From positions 28,340,951 through 28,404,950 of the forward strand of contig CM066917.1 in assembly GCA_033964015.1 (NCBI GenBank): 64,000 nucleotides of DNA. Reading direction: 5' to 3'. Position 1 is the first letter of the stretch, and every line of letters starts with the position of its first letter. The notes under the pieces were generated by a model that was given only the letters and a program-made list of their open reading frames with translations, searched no databases and had not been told where the DNA came from. This document shows positions 19,624 to 31,329 of this stretch, in pieces. The translations under genes and the position numbers were made by a program. This DNA comes from Scolanthus callimorphus (lineage: Eukaryota; Cnidaria; Anthozoa; Actiniaria; Edwardsiidae).

Positions 19624-22600
19624 ATGAGCATGCAGAGAACGGCACTAAAGCTATTCATTGTTGTTGCCATAGCAACAATTTCCACACGTTTCTCTACGTA
19701 TGCTTCAGCTGTGCTGAGGCCAGGCGGGTATGATCACATCGAACGCTTTCATGGCTAATTCAGGGGCAGATCCAGGAATTTCAGAAATGGGGGCTGGATA
19801 GTGGTAATAAAGGGACCATCAGCAAATACAGTATTGTATGAGAAAATCTGCTCCCCCTCCCCCCATCCTCCTAGATCCTAGATCCAGCTGGCTGGCTGGC
19901 GGGCTGGCTGGCTGGCTCTTTTTCTTTTTGGCATTAATCATTCGTTTGAGAAGTAATATCAAACACTTGATAGAGTTTTTGATGATCAGGATTTGAAACA
20001 CCTAGAAGTCGGTTAAAAAATTATCAGCTTTGCCTCTTTTTTCAACCCACTTCTCAGTGTTTGGAAATCCTGATGAAACACGCTCTCTATGATCTATTAA
20101 TTACTTGTACTTCTTTTGTCGAACAATTCCTTTTTCAAAGGATGCTGCTTCATTAGACTTTAATAATAGAAAACTTTCTATTGTTTTGGGTTGGAACGGC
20201 GCGACTCTGGAACGACGTTTGTCGTAGGCCTTAGATTCACCAGCACAAAACAAACGATTGTGCACTGTCAATGCTCCTCTCAACCTACATCCAGCTCCTG
20301 ACGTAATTGTGAGCATCCCTTGAAGTTTCTCGAGCTTTCTAACCATGCATTCCACTCTATTAATTAACTATGTTTTTTCATTGTCTCGTATTGACAGGCG
20401 AAACGTCGTCACAACGAACAGAACGTATTACGTGAGTGAAAAGCGTTCACGGGCAGTACAGAAGCAGAGACGACATTGCGCCAAGACGTGCAGGTGTCTT
20501 GTCTGTTTTATTTGCGGAAAGAAGAGAGTGTGCAGGTACGATTTTGAGTTCTAGTTAGGGTGCGGCAAAACCAATATATCAAAAACGCGACGTCGTGTTT
20601 TGAAGTCCTGGAACCCCCTCCTCGGTACCGGTGCTACAGGAAGTGCAGAAAGCGGTTGGGTTGCTTTCTGTTGTGAAAAGAGTACTGTGTACAGGTACGA
20701 TTTTGAGTTCTAGTTAGGGCCCGTTTATATGGGAAAAGTTGTCCCGGGAAAAAGGGATAACCATCCTAGCCGAGTTGCTCGGGGCGAGACACTTTTTCCA
20801 TACATTTCTTTGTAAAACGCAATACTGTAAACTGTTACATGACGTCCCGGGATGAAGGGTTGTCTGGGCCTGCCAGGGATAGCTCACGTAGCCGAGGCGA
20901 GTTATCCCTTCGTCCCGGGACAATTTTCTCCTCGCTTCGAGTGCTAGAAGCGCTATCTATTCTTCCCGGGCTCATATAAACAGGGCCTTAGGCTTGGTCC
21001 AAACCAGATCAAGTAGTAAATCAAACGAGTCAGCATCAGGATTCCCAAACACCGAGAAGGAGGTTGAAAAAAAAAACCGAGGCAAAGCCGTTTTTTTAGC
21101 CCAGTTGGAGGTGTTTGGGAATCCTGGTGAAAACCTCAATCGCGTTTTTGATAGAGCGGTTTTCACATGACTGTCGTGAAACCATTCGCAAAGTAATTAC
21201 ACCAATTCTGAATAAAACCTATAGGAGTAATTACAAAGTCAAAGTAATTGCGAATTACTCACGACAGTCGGGTGAATCCGCTCTATAGCTTCTTCAACGA
21301 ATCGTTTAATGTCGAGAAAAAGAAGGAATAAAATCTCAAAAATCTATGCAAATTACGATCAGGTATCAAACCTCCTCCACGGGTATGATTTTCTTTGGTC
21401 AAACTTGATGAATTATTAATGAGTTTGAGAACTTTTGATTCAACTTCATTCATTTGTTGAAACACTTTTCGGGACTCCTAAATCGCGTCCCGATAATATC
21501 GATTTCGAGACACGACCCCTCTTGGATCTCCCCTCCTCTATACGAGGCCGTTATTTAGCACTGACAGTGACCAATCGTAAGCAATGACACACTACTGCTC
21601 TACTATGAAACTATGAAACTATGAATAATATTTTTTGCAGATACATTGCCTATTATGTCGTGCAGGTCGATGTTGTCAATGTTTCGCGGATACAGCCAAT
21701 TCACGCATGCGCACAAGGCTGGCGTCAGCAAGGAAGTGAATGCCCGATTGGTAAGTAATCATTACGTCATTACGTATTCCTTGGTTTTCACACCAACCTC
21801 GTCCCCAGGGTCTTGTGGGTAATTTTCAAGATGGCGGTTGGTCGAGCACAAGACCCTGGGGGAGGCTGAGTCACATGACCACTGTTTGGAAGACATGGGA
21901 ATGAGCCTGCCTTTCCAAAAATTAAAAAAAAAAAAAGTTCGTGGTCTCGGGTCATACCCCATCCCCATAAATCGTGTCCCCCTAGAGTACTACTGTTTTG
22001 ACCTCTCCCCCATGAATAGGCACAGACAGATTCTGCTCAAAAATTATTTAAAAGTTGCCGCAAAATACCCTCAAAAGTTGCTCAAATTCGAAAAAGTTGC
22101 TCATAGAATCAAAAAAGTTGCTCCCCAAAAAGAGCATTTCTTCACGCTTGTCGCCTGATTTATTTAAAAAATGATAAAGAATCACTGAACTCAACATCTC
22201 CATATAAGATCAGGCAATTATATTCTAAACACCAGATGACATAATTATACTAATCAATACGGTTGTTTAAAAGAGACTCACTTGCCGCCATTCTGTTGGC
22301 TTAGTAAAAAAAAAAATGGGGAGTTTGTAGTATCAAACTCATACAATAATAGCTGCTGCTACTATTTTTGAAAAGAAACTATAAGGAAGCCCTTTTAGGT
22401 TATGTCACCTCAGCCCCATTTTCTCTAGCAATTTGAATAGGGTCTTCCGCCATTTTGCTTCTGCTCTATATTTGGAATGTGATACCCAACGAGACATCCA
22501 TATCTTGAAGATACCTCTGAGCAGTGGCGCACCCAAGGTGAAGAAAGTACTTTTTTATTATCTTTTTAGCAAGATTTTTCATTCTGTGTTTGATTTGAAA

Positions 22601-23067
22601 TGGCAAACGTATCACAAATTGCCATTTTGTTGTAAAAATTCAATAGGAAATAGCGGAAATGCAAAGAAGTTGCTCATAGTTAAAAAAAGTTGCTCAGAAT
22701 TGAAAAAGTTGCTCAAAATTGAAAAAGTTGCTCAAAAATTGCCGAGCAGAATCTGTCTCTGCCTACCCATGAAGCAATATAAAATAAGGGATCGAGCACT
22801 TTGAGGGAGCGGACATTTCGCGAGTGATCAAGTATCTGAAAAATAAGAACATAAACATTAGTAAATGTAAATAATTCAAACATGTATATTCCTTGATCCT
22901 TGCATTGTAATTCATGAATACGTACATTGTCATTTATGCCAATCGCAATGACTGTACGCCCATCGGCTTATTTTGTGTCAGCGGCCATCGGCTATAATAT
23001 TCACATCCCATCAGCAATGATTCTGAGCCCATCGGCCTTATTTGTTATTTACATGTACCCGTCGGCT

Positions 23068-23104
<37 letters not shown>

Positions 23105-26100
23105 TGACTCAGAGGCCATGAGGGCGAGAGGAATAATTGTTTAGTCAAATCACACTAGTAGGCCAATTTGTATTGCCAAAAAATGTTTTTGTTCTGGTCA
23201 TTTGCCATTTTCTGGCTTTCAAATCCGACACTTTTCGCTACTAGTAGGCTATAACTTATAGCCTACTAGTAGCTCAACCAGTCCTACTAGTAGCTCAACC
23301 AGTCAGAACGCAGCATTGACAATAGACCACTAGTGTGATTTGACTAATCACTGATATTCACATATGCCCATCGGCGGCAATGCCCATCGAATCAACCTTT
23401 ATTGGCTCTCCAGCAATCCCTTTGATTCAACGCCCAAGCTTATTTTGGTCTTTTGGCCCACAGCAATTTGCGCCGGTGGTTGTCATAATTCAGGGAAATG
23501 CATCAAACCTGGAATTTGTCAGTGTTTATCCGGGTGGACTGGAGCGAGATGTGGACAAGGTATGTTAGACCAGAAACATGTAAGTGAGTTGTTTCTGGTT
23601 ATGTGTTTCCGATTATATATATACTAGCTGATGCCCGTGAAAAATTCACGGAGTGTAAGGGGGAAATTAAGTAAAAGTGTTCTCTGTTTAAAAAAAAAAC
23701 GGGGAAAAAAATCACAATGACCATATGGATGTGGGGAAGGGTTCATGATTTCCCCCTTCCATAAACTGCTGGATTTACATTACTAATAACCTCCCATCAG
23801 CATGAGTACCCCGTCCCACCATGCCGAAATAAATGAAGTGAGCCCAAAAGGTTTTTTTTGCACTGGTCTCCCTGCTTGGTTTGACAAAATCACGCGTGTG
23901 TCAGTCTCTCAAATCGGTCAAAGAACCCGTGAAAATCGAAAGCGCAATTTGACTTCGGAATTGTTTGTATGCTTATCATATCTCAGCGAGGGGAGAGAAG
24001 AAACAGGTCAAGTAAAAATGGTCTAAGGACTAATAATTTTTTTAGTTTATATTATTTATATTTTTTCGGCTTTATCCTCGCTTAAAAAATTGCTTGAATT
24101 GGAACTTAGCCCAAAGTGAACGTTTTCCAACAAAAACATGCCCACTGGAGGGATTTCCTCTTTCTCTTCGGGATTGTGTCCTTCGTTTTGCGATAGAGCC
24201 GTCAGGATTTATACTTAGAGAATATTATTCATGACTTTCACGGACTTTGTTTTGTAAATGTGTCATTTCGACTTAGCATGACTTAGCGCGTGCTCCGAGG
24301 GAAGCAATGTAGTGTGTACGTTCGTTGAAACTTGAATGAAAATTTTTCTCAGCTCAAATCTTTCAAGTTAGAATTATCCCTGCACATTCCTGTATGTAAT
24401 CTGTAAGAGAACCATTTAGGTTTGAATGTCAATGGTGCTTTCGGCTGCGCGAACCGAGTTCTTTTTTAGTTTCTGTGGGAGAATTCAACATGGCGGCGAT
24501 GGCGGCTTTGTCCCTCGCTTAACAAATCGCTTGAATTAGAACTTAGCTCGAGGTGAATCTTTTCCAACAAAAACACGCCTATGGTCCAGATTTTCACCTT
24601 CCCTTCGGGTTTGCGAACTTCTTTTGGCGGCACAGCTTCAGGGCTGAGCGGAGCGAGTGTCGACACGATTTTCCTTACGGTATTAATATATAGATATCTA
24701 TTTAAAAAATCCATATCCTGATGGGTAGCACGCATCAAAGGTTGGGAGAACGACAAATGCTGTGGAAACACGCGCCACTCTGATCTTTTATAAAATAACG
24801 GAGAACACGCCATGGAAAAGGGTTCTAGGTTGTTTACATATAATGTCGACATCTGTATCCCAGAAAAAATGGAGCATTAATAGCAAGGATCCTACATGTA
24901 AGTAACACACAGTTGTTTTTCGCTGCAGCCATTGTAAACCCCACAGAAGGCCTGACAACTCGCCAGGACACACGGGTGACACTTGTGACACCAACTGAGA
25001 ACTTGACAAAGGTCGATTCAGACCCTAAACAGAGTGAAGATGACCAGACACTGATTATCGCTTTGTTGGTGACATTCGCCGCTATAGGTATGACGAACAG
25101 GGCATGTTTTGCAAGTGGAAGGGGGCGACTCTCGATTTCACATAAGAAAGTGTTATCTTTTTTTAACGAATCCCCGCGGGTTGCCTGTGTTTTTTAAATC
25201 TCGCCTCAGACTCTTTGGTCGAAATGTCGACCAAGGGTATGCGCAGTTTTTAATCCCCCTAACGAAAATCCCTTACGTTTTGTTTTTGCCAGCACTGATC
25301 GCTGCAATAGTGATTCTCGTCGCAAAACGGCGAAGGGTAAACCAGGTCCGAGTAGTAAACCAGGGCGGCGTCACAAACGAAGCACTTGAACAGGGCGATT
25401 TATCAAGCACTGGTTCCAGCTCACCCAGCAGCTGTAGTAAGCGATCCATATCTAATGACGGGGGCAGTGTTGGTTATGAAGTGTATCGTGAAAATGCTAT
25501 GAAACCCTCTGAGATCTCCACTTACGGTGATGATGATGGCATTTACGAGAACGATTACCGAAAAAATGACGACAAATACGAAGAATTGGGCACGAAAGAT
25601 CCCAGATCGATGAGCACACCGGGTTACGAAAAAATGAATAAAATCGAAATGAGACATGTGCCCCCCCTGGATGGAATGATCTACGGTTACGTCATACCAC
25701 CTGCTGATAGCCAATTTGCCTTTTACGCTTCAGTTGCTTGCACAGAAGGTGATAGGGGCAAAGGTAATGGTCGGAAGGAACAAGAAATGAAACATGTGAT
25801 CCCCCTGGATGAAAGATTTTATGACAACCCACCGGATGACGAAAGAATGAATGAGCTCGAAAAAAACAGGTGACCCCCCTGGATGAAAGATTTTATGACA
25901 ACCCACCGGATAACGAAAGAATGGATGAATTCGAAAAGAAACATGTGACCCCCCTGGATGAAAGATTTTATGTCAATCCACCGGATGACGAAATAATGGA
26001 TGAGTTCAAAATGAAACATGTGACCCCCCTGGATGAAATATTTTATGACAACCCACCGGATGACGAAAGAATGGATGAGTTCGAAAAGAAACAGGTGACC

Positions 26101-26391
26101 TCCCTGGATGAAAGATTTTATGACAACCCACCGGATGACGAAAGAATGAATGAGCTCGAAAAGAAACAGGTGACCCCCCTGGATGAAAAATTTTATGACA
26201 ACCCACCGGATGACGAAGGCATGGATGAATCCGAAAAGAAACAGGAGACCCCCCTGGATGAAAGATTTATGACAACCCACCGGATGACGAATGCATGGAT
26301 GAATTCGAAAAGAAACAGGTGACCCCCCTGGATGAAAGATTTTATGACAACCCACCGGATGTCGAAAGCATGGATGAATCCGAAATTAAAC

Positions 26392-26422
<31 letters not shown>

Positions 26423-26496
26423 TGGATGGAGTGATTTACGATGACGTCATACCGCCTGTTGTTAGCCCATCCAAGTCCAAGGATGCATTGGCTTGA
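19624..26496 (+). CDS. Short EMI-EGF type I receptor with YDNP-repeat tail
   Basis: Exons: 19624-19727, 20398-20535, 21641-21750, 23464-23559, 24929-25087, 25293-26496; about 604 aa. Residues 1-29 are a signal peptide ([20 protein letters not shown]). About 30-118 resemble an EMI domain ending [14 protein letters not shown]. 118-150 is one EGF ([15 protein letters not shown]). A Thr-rich stalk follows, then a TM at about 190-213 (TLIIALLVTFAAIALIAAIV) and a stop-transfer AKRRR. The tail has YENDY, KYEEL (YxxL) and eight 25-aa repeats with FYDNPPDDE, ending SKSKDALA. The 3' exon is interrupted near 25864 and 26269 by single missing bases, and a C26 run (26397-26422) is off phase by one. EMI-EGF-TM with a tyrosine tail recalls MEGF10/Draper/CED-1 engulfment receptors; orthology is not claimed. 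Shares both ends with the gene at 31330-51840. Confidence 0.85.
19960..20090. repeat. Small inverted repeat of the ATCAGGATT..CAAACAC family
   Basis: GATCAGGATTTGAAACACC on the left pairs imperfectly with GTGTTTGGAAATCCTGATG on the right, around AAGTCGGTTAAAA/TTTTTTCAACCCACTT and a GCTTTGCCTC centre. Relatives lie at 20995-21175 and, as a fragment, near 7797-7850. Confidence 0.6.
20640..20720 (+). pseudogene. Decayed duplicate of 3' half of short-receptor exon 2
   Basis: The exon 2 end and donor, GTGCAG|GTACGATTTTGAGTTCTAGTTAGGG at about 20530-20560, is followed ~150 bases later by GTACAG|GTACGATTTTGAGTTCTAGTTAGGG with a similar upstream stretch. In the matching phase it reads VAFCCEKSTVYR, similar to [12 protein letters not shown] in the long paralogue. 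The last Cys codon has become Tyr. It has no clear acceptor and is probably not used. Confidence 0.5.
20715..20990. repeat. TIR element, short-receptor intron 2
   Basis: Ends are AGGGCCCGTTTATATGGG and CTCATATAAACAGGGCCTTA, inverted. Inside, GTCCCGGGA and its complement recur in both orientations (GTTGTCCCGGGAAAAAGGGATA and TATCCCTTCGTCCCGGGACAA), so the interior also folds. Non-coding MITE. Confidence 0.75.
20995..21175. repeat. Inverted repeat of the ATCAGGATTCCCAAACACC family
   Basis: ATCAGGATTCCCAAACACCG on the left and GTGTTTGGGAATCCTGGTG on the right are reverse complements. The centre is AAAAACCGAGGCAAAGCCGTTTTTTT. Same family as 19960-20090. Confidence 0.7.
21795..21960. repeat. Half-copy of GTCCCCAGGGTCTTC foldback family
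   Basis: Starts CAACCTCGTCCCCAGGGTCT and contains the inverted AGACCCTGGGGGAGGCTGAG and CACATGACCACTGTTTGGAA. Full-length hairpin versions occur at 34605-34820 and 34878-35233. Lies in short-receptor intron 3. Confidence 0.7.
23060..23345. repeat. Foldback MITE-like element, short-receptor intron 3
   Basis: A hairpin pairs CAATTATTCCTCG with CGAGAGGAATAATTG around GGGCTATTGACTCAGAGGCC. It is followed by a segment bounded by TTTAGTCAAATCACACTAGTAGG and CACTAGTGTGATTTGACTAA. Same plan as 2470-2775. The end GTGTGATTTGACTAA also appears at 63777-63793. Confidence 0.7.
24080..24640. repeat. Direct repeat pair, short-receptor intron 4
   Basis: Two ~120-base blocks (about 24080-24200 and 24515-24640) share CGCTTAAAAAATTGCTTGAATT-like sequence, GAACTTAGC, TTTTCCAACAAAAACA and TTCCCTTCGGGTTTGCG-like words. 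They are separated by ~320 bases of unique DNA. Non-coding. Confidence 0.55.
25796..26396 (+). repeat. Coding tandem repeat, 75 bp x 8 (25-aa units)
   Basis: Units start GTGACCCCCCTGGATGAAAG and encode VTPLDERFYDNPPDDERMDE plus FEKKQ/H. Spacing is exactly 75 between intact units. It is 74 where a base is missing in the first unit, and a T is missing from the TTTT of the seventh. Seven of eight units keep YDNP; one has YVNP. The long paralogue has only one partial unit ([12 protein letters not shown]). Confidence 0.92.
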
Positions 26497-27077
26497 TAGA
26501 GAGGATTTAGGTGCTAATCTAGAAAAAGTGAACCAACGTGGTATGAATTTATTAACCGCTAGTCAAAATTCACTAGAAAAAGCAGGTATACGAAACTGGC
26601 TGTATGCCAAAGTAAACGCAGTCATCTGTTTGGCCCATTTAGTCACTAAAACAGTGTTTTCGAACCCTTAAATGTGGACTTTTTGTCGCGTGGGGGGTGC
26701 TTGTGCACCCCCGGAACCCCCCTGGCTACGGGCCTGTGAAAGATACAAAACCTACCTGTCAGGAGTGTGTGTCCAGCATTATACTAACCAGCTGATCTCA
26801 CACCTCACGGAATGCAGGAAATGTAAAGGATTGTCGAAAAGAAACGTTCCTAGATCTAACGAAATTATAACCCCAATTTGGGGTAATCCGCCGTGTAAGA
26901 ACCATTCCCAGAGGACACCTTTGTGTTCAGCTATCCTTTCATCATGATTCGTTCTACTAAACAAAGGAAGTTTTGTTTGTGACGCAGCTGGTGAGCTGGT
27001 TCTTACACGGGAGAACAGCCCGAATTTTCATTTCCATTTTACATGCATTTGACATACGGCAAAATTTTCTGAGGAGA

Positions 27078-27523
27078 TGGAATTCATGGTCTTGCTCCTG
27101 CATACTTGAATGATCTCCTGATACATTATGTCCCCAAACATCGTCTTCTAAATCTCTCGGCCTTTCCATTCCAATGCAAGCTTAAAACTTATGGAGAGCG
27201 AGCGTTTTCTTTCTAAGGGTCCTACCCTTTGGAATGCCATCCCTGATGAGCTGCGGACCACAGCTTATAGATGTATTTAAAACCCACCTTTTCAAGTCCG
27301 CTTCCTTGGATTAGTATTTAAATTTGTATAAATATTGCTTTCCATTATTGTTCAATTGATATTAAAGTTATTGTTAACTTTATACTGATCAATACATATT
27401 TTAATGTTTTTATATTTTACATTTTTATACTACATACGTTTATACTTTAGGTTCTGTAAATGTGAAGCTCCATTGGATTTTTAACGAAATGGCGCTATAA
27501 AAATATATTATTATTAATATTAA
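27078..27523 (+). mobile_element. LINE reverse-transcriptase 3' fragment, degenerate
   Basis: One frame reads HGLAPAYLNDLLIHYVP and KTYGERAFSF; a shifted frame continues GPTLWNAIPDELR and DVFKTHLFKSA. These words are typical of the C-terminal end of CR1/L2-like non-LTR retrotransposon polyproteins. The tail TGTGAAGCTCCATTGGATTT..GCGCTATAAAAATATATTATTATTAAT also has the form of their 3' ends. Frame breaks show it is dead. Clade assignment is inference. Confidence 0.7.
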
Positions 27524-28287
27524 AAGTTTTTTATGCCTCAATTGCAAAACCTTTTAGGATCTGTTTGGGACGCTCGGTGATGCAAAATCGTTCTGATGAC
27601 AAGGCACCCAATCAAATTTTATGAATAGAGGAAAATAATTTTCAAAAGATGTGAAATAAAGAGCCGACAAAAAGTAACTTAGGCTGTCTTCATTATTCTG
27701 TTGAGTCATTTTCACGCGAACTGCAGGGGTGTAGCCAGGATTTGAGAAAGGGATGGTCACATCTGTACAAATGTATGGTGGCCTTTTCCAGCTTACCGAT
27801 GTTTTTCTTAATGTTTACAGTATTTTTCTTCTAAAAGGGGGGGGGGGGGGGGGGGGGGTCACATGCTCCCCAAGCTACGCCCCTGAACTGTATAATTCGC
27901 ACGAGCAACCCAACCATACAAACCCTATTAAAAAGGCAAGCTTATTTTGATCCCATTCTTTCAGTTTGCATTGTAGCTTGCTGGAATTTGGGCTTTTAAA
28001 ATCACCATGTTCTGCCTAATTTCTGAGCATCATTTGGGTGAAGCTGCTCATTTTAATGATGACCGGGTCACGTGACCTCCTAGCGCAAGAGGCCTATTGT
28101 TCACACATCGTTCGCGTAACTTTCTCTCCTGTACCTTATGTTCGCGATATTAAAGGGGTTGTTTTGCAGTCTATTTTCACTCGGAAATTTGATGCTCAAG
28201 CCCTCGCAAGCGCCTCTGGTTGTGAACATCATTTTCTCGGGCATACTGTCAATGATAGTGCCTTTGCAAGACAGAAGGTCGCTATTA

Positions 28288-28746
28288 CAGGGTCCTGAAG
28301 GGGGGGTCCCAATCCCGGTTCCCGGCCGTTTTTTTCGCAAAATCCCGGTCCCAGTAGGTAAAATCCCGGTCCCGTTAGGACCAGGCGGTAAATTTTGAAA
28401 ATGACGATCTTATCAAACCGCTGACCAAAACATCGCAGATTCCGGTCCAGAAGTGAAACTATTTTTAGCTGAAGTCCGCTGAACAGCAAGAAGTGGACAT
28501 TGTTAGTACAGTAAGGAAGCTGTTAACAGTCTTAAAATGCGAAAAATGGTATAAATTCACGACTTTTTCTTAGCATATACAGGATAAACAACTGATACAA
28601 GGATAAATTTGAAAAATCCCGTTCCCGTTGAAGCATCTTGATTCCCGTTCCCGGTGGACAAATCCCGCTCCCGGTAACCCCAATCCCGTTTTCCCGGCCT
28701 AAAATAAGGCCAATCCCGGCTCCCGTTTTACCCCTTCAGGACCCTG
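28288..28746. mobile_element. Non-autonomous TIR transposon with CTATTA target duplication
   Basis: Termini CAGGGTCCTGAAGGGG and CCCCTTCAGGACCCTG are perfect inverted repeats. CTATTA directly precedes (28282-28287) and follows (28747-28752) the element. The interior repeats CAATCCCGGT/AAATCCCGGTCCC-like words. CAGGG termini suggest a hAT-like element; a 6-bp duplication is shorter than the usual 8, so the superfamily is uncertain. No transposase. Confidence 0.8.
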
Positions 28747-28859
28747 CTATTATTAAACAGCGCCCGCACATGACTAGAGGCGCTGTCCAGTGTATATTCT
28801 GCAACTCTCGTTAATACACTACCACCTAGCTAAGCAGCTTGTTAGAAACCCTCTAGCCT

Positions 28860-31329
28860 CGCCCAACGCTCTTATTTCTGTGCGTGCCAGGAACAATAGC
28901 CTGTCGCAATTGTCGTTACTATGTTAGAATGATAAACCAAATAAGGCATTGATCCCAATTTGAATATTATTTCCAGGCATCACGATTTGCAAAAACATGA
29001 CTCCTATTATAGTAACATCCTGTTTGTGGTCTCTGTGCCCAAGTATATGCCTGATAAGGCAAAGAAATGACTCATCATATTTAGAACTGCTTGATTTAAA
29101 GTTCCGCTCCGTTTCACTGCTGGTTATATTATCCGGGGTTGCGTCGTTGTTATATAATGTCACGTGATCGAGGACTAAAATTCTGTAAGGCGGTAGTCAC
29201 GGATAATTGTTATGAAGAAAGAAAATGAAATGACAGTTTTACTAAACATTTTAGAAATTGTCCTGGAAATTGTCAATGAACAACAGACAGAAAGTAGCGG
29301 AAGAATCTGTGGGTAAACATGGCTTCTTTTCGCAGAACGAAAAGATCGATGCGACCTTAGGCGATTTGGGTGTTCCTGAAAATGTCACTCGTGGTCGTTC
29401 ATTTGGACTCCTCGGTGTAAAAAGCTGCCGGGTCTCAGGGTCAGAACTTGGGAAGGCCGCCAAGTTTCACAAGTTACCTCAAGAGGCGTCATTATAACAA
29501 CGGGAATAAACTGTACAAACACTTGACTCAACACTCATATTCTTCCAGTCACTGCGATAACCTGATTTAACTGTAGTAGTGATTTGGAAGTTGGTACCGG
29601 TCTACAGCAAAGCTACGGGCCTGCTATAAATGTACTTAATGCTTTAAAAGACGTTGCAGCTGTTGCCGTGAAAGGTGAGAATATGTAGTCCGCTTTTAGC
29701 CTGCCCAGGATGATGTTCTAATAAAATGTTCTCCGTCTTCTCAGAGGCACCTAAACGCGAGAAACTAGTGCAAAACATCTTTTTGCCAGGAGATGAAAGA
29801 TTGAAAATTTTGGGAAGAAGGGGCCGGCACTTTTCAGTTGCCAGTAAAACACTTTGTTTTTTCTTTCATGTTTTCTGTATTTTTCAACTACGCACACAGC
29901 CGGCTCTGCACACAAATGTAATTTCTCTTTCGCGATTGTGCGAGAAAATGAAGTGAGTCATTTTCAATTTATCTGCCTTAGACGGCCTTACAACTGACGA
30001 AAAATTACTTTTTTGTGGCCTTTAGATAACCCCTTTGCTGAGTTTAAAGTCTCTAACATGCGTCGGATACTCTTCTAAAACTGTGGAGCAAATGTTGTGT
30101 GCAGGTCATTGAATCGAGATCACTCTTGAAAGCGCGAGTTGCTGTTTATGAAGCAAAAACACTGACGCCATCTTGTAAAACCCGGCCAGAAGACCAGACA
30201 ACGAAGTTGTGACAGTTGTGTGCAGAGGCATCTTCAAAACACTCGATACTAGCAGGGAATGATTCCATCGACAGGATAATACAAGGCCTTCCGGGTCCTA
30301 AAATCGCCATTTTGTCACAGCAACATTACGGCATTTTTTGGCGTTTTAGGGGAAAATGAGGTTAGAGCACGCTATTAAATTTGGGGGCATTTTTAGGCGT
30401 TTTTTTGGGGCGATTTAAGGTAATTTTTAGGCATTTTAATAGGTTAGTTAAAGCTATTTAGCGCATTTATATGCGTTTTGGGGGCGTTTCTGGACGTTTT
30501 AATGCGATTTTAGGACCCGGAGTAGGCCTTGTACAAATATCTTTGGAGCCGTGTTGTTTATTGCCTCTATATATTGCGGAGGGTTTCCTATTGATAAAGT
30601 TTTTGCAAGGTTTTAAAAGGCGAGACAAAAGCACAGTCGAATAATAACTCTTTAGTTTACTAAACAATTCTCTGGGCAATTATCTGCTTCAACGTTCTTT
30701 GGTTTAGACGAGAAAAATAGCGCTTCAAGCATAGAGGCACGCATGAAGCTCCTGAAACTCATTCATAAATCAGAAAGACTTCGAGCTTGAAAAATATCGG
30801 ACCGATGTTTCGAAAGCAATAGTGTTTGACTTCCGCGAAAAGCAAAGAGCGATAAAATCATTGATACAGCACGAAACAGCACCGTTTCAGTTGTGGTCAA
30901 CGTATTTACTTGGCAGCAAAATAACAGCGCGGATTTTTTGCCAAAATCATCTGAAATGAGTCGCTACATTGTGCATGTTCCAACCAACGACATCATACAA
31001 CGACTACCCCCATCCTCCTATGAATGGTTTTAAAACTGGAAAATGTAGTCCTAACGACAATGTTAGCTGGCCCCTACTGGCAAATCTGACTCTTCAGACC
31101 AGAAACGCACCCCCTTCCCCAAAATCTAGATCCGCCTCTGAGATTACATTATTGACCATTGGTTGTGTAATGGAGAATCCAGCCGAAACGTCTGTAAACA
31201 ATGTAAACAATGACGTCAGCTGGAATCGGCCTATCATCACGTGATCTGAATTAGGGGAAACAAGAGGTAAACAACGTTAGCCGATTTTGTCAAATCCGTT
31301 CGATTCTTTTCTTTTCGTTTCAGAACACA
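28860..31329. other. 5' region of long receptor, paralogous to 15835-19623
   Basis: Colinear in blocks with the upstream region of the short receptor, but about 1.3 kb shorter because elements differ. A locally repetitive stretch at 30340-30520 repeats GGGCATTTTTAGGCGTTTT-like words. No exon is supported. Confidence 0.65.

Larger units (their letters stand above)
26497..28859. other. Intergenic between receptor paralogues
   Basis: No supported gene. Contains a LINE 3' fragment (27078-27523), a G22 run (27837-27858) and a TIR element with target duplication (28288-28746). The first hundreds of bases are presumably the short receptor's 3' UTR. Confidence 0.5.

Noticed and set aside
25421..26355. 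Minus-strand frames opposite the receptor tail repeats
   Set aside because: Shadows of the coding repeat; the plus-strand reading has paralogue support.
26672..26947. 91-aa Cys-containing open frame downstream of the short receptor
   Set aside because: No signal peptide, domain or splice support; GC-rich start resembles repeat sequence.
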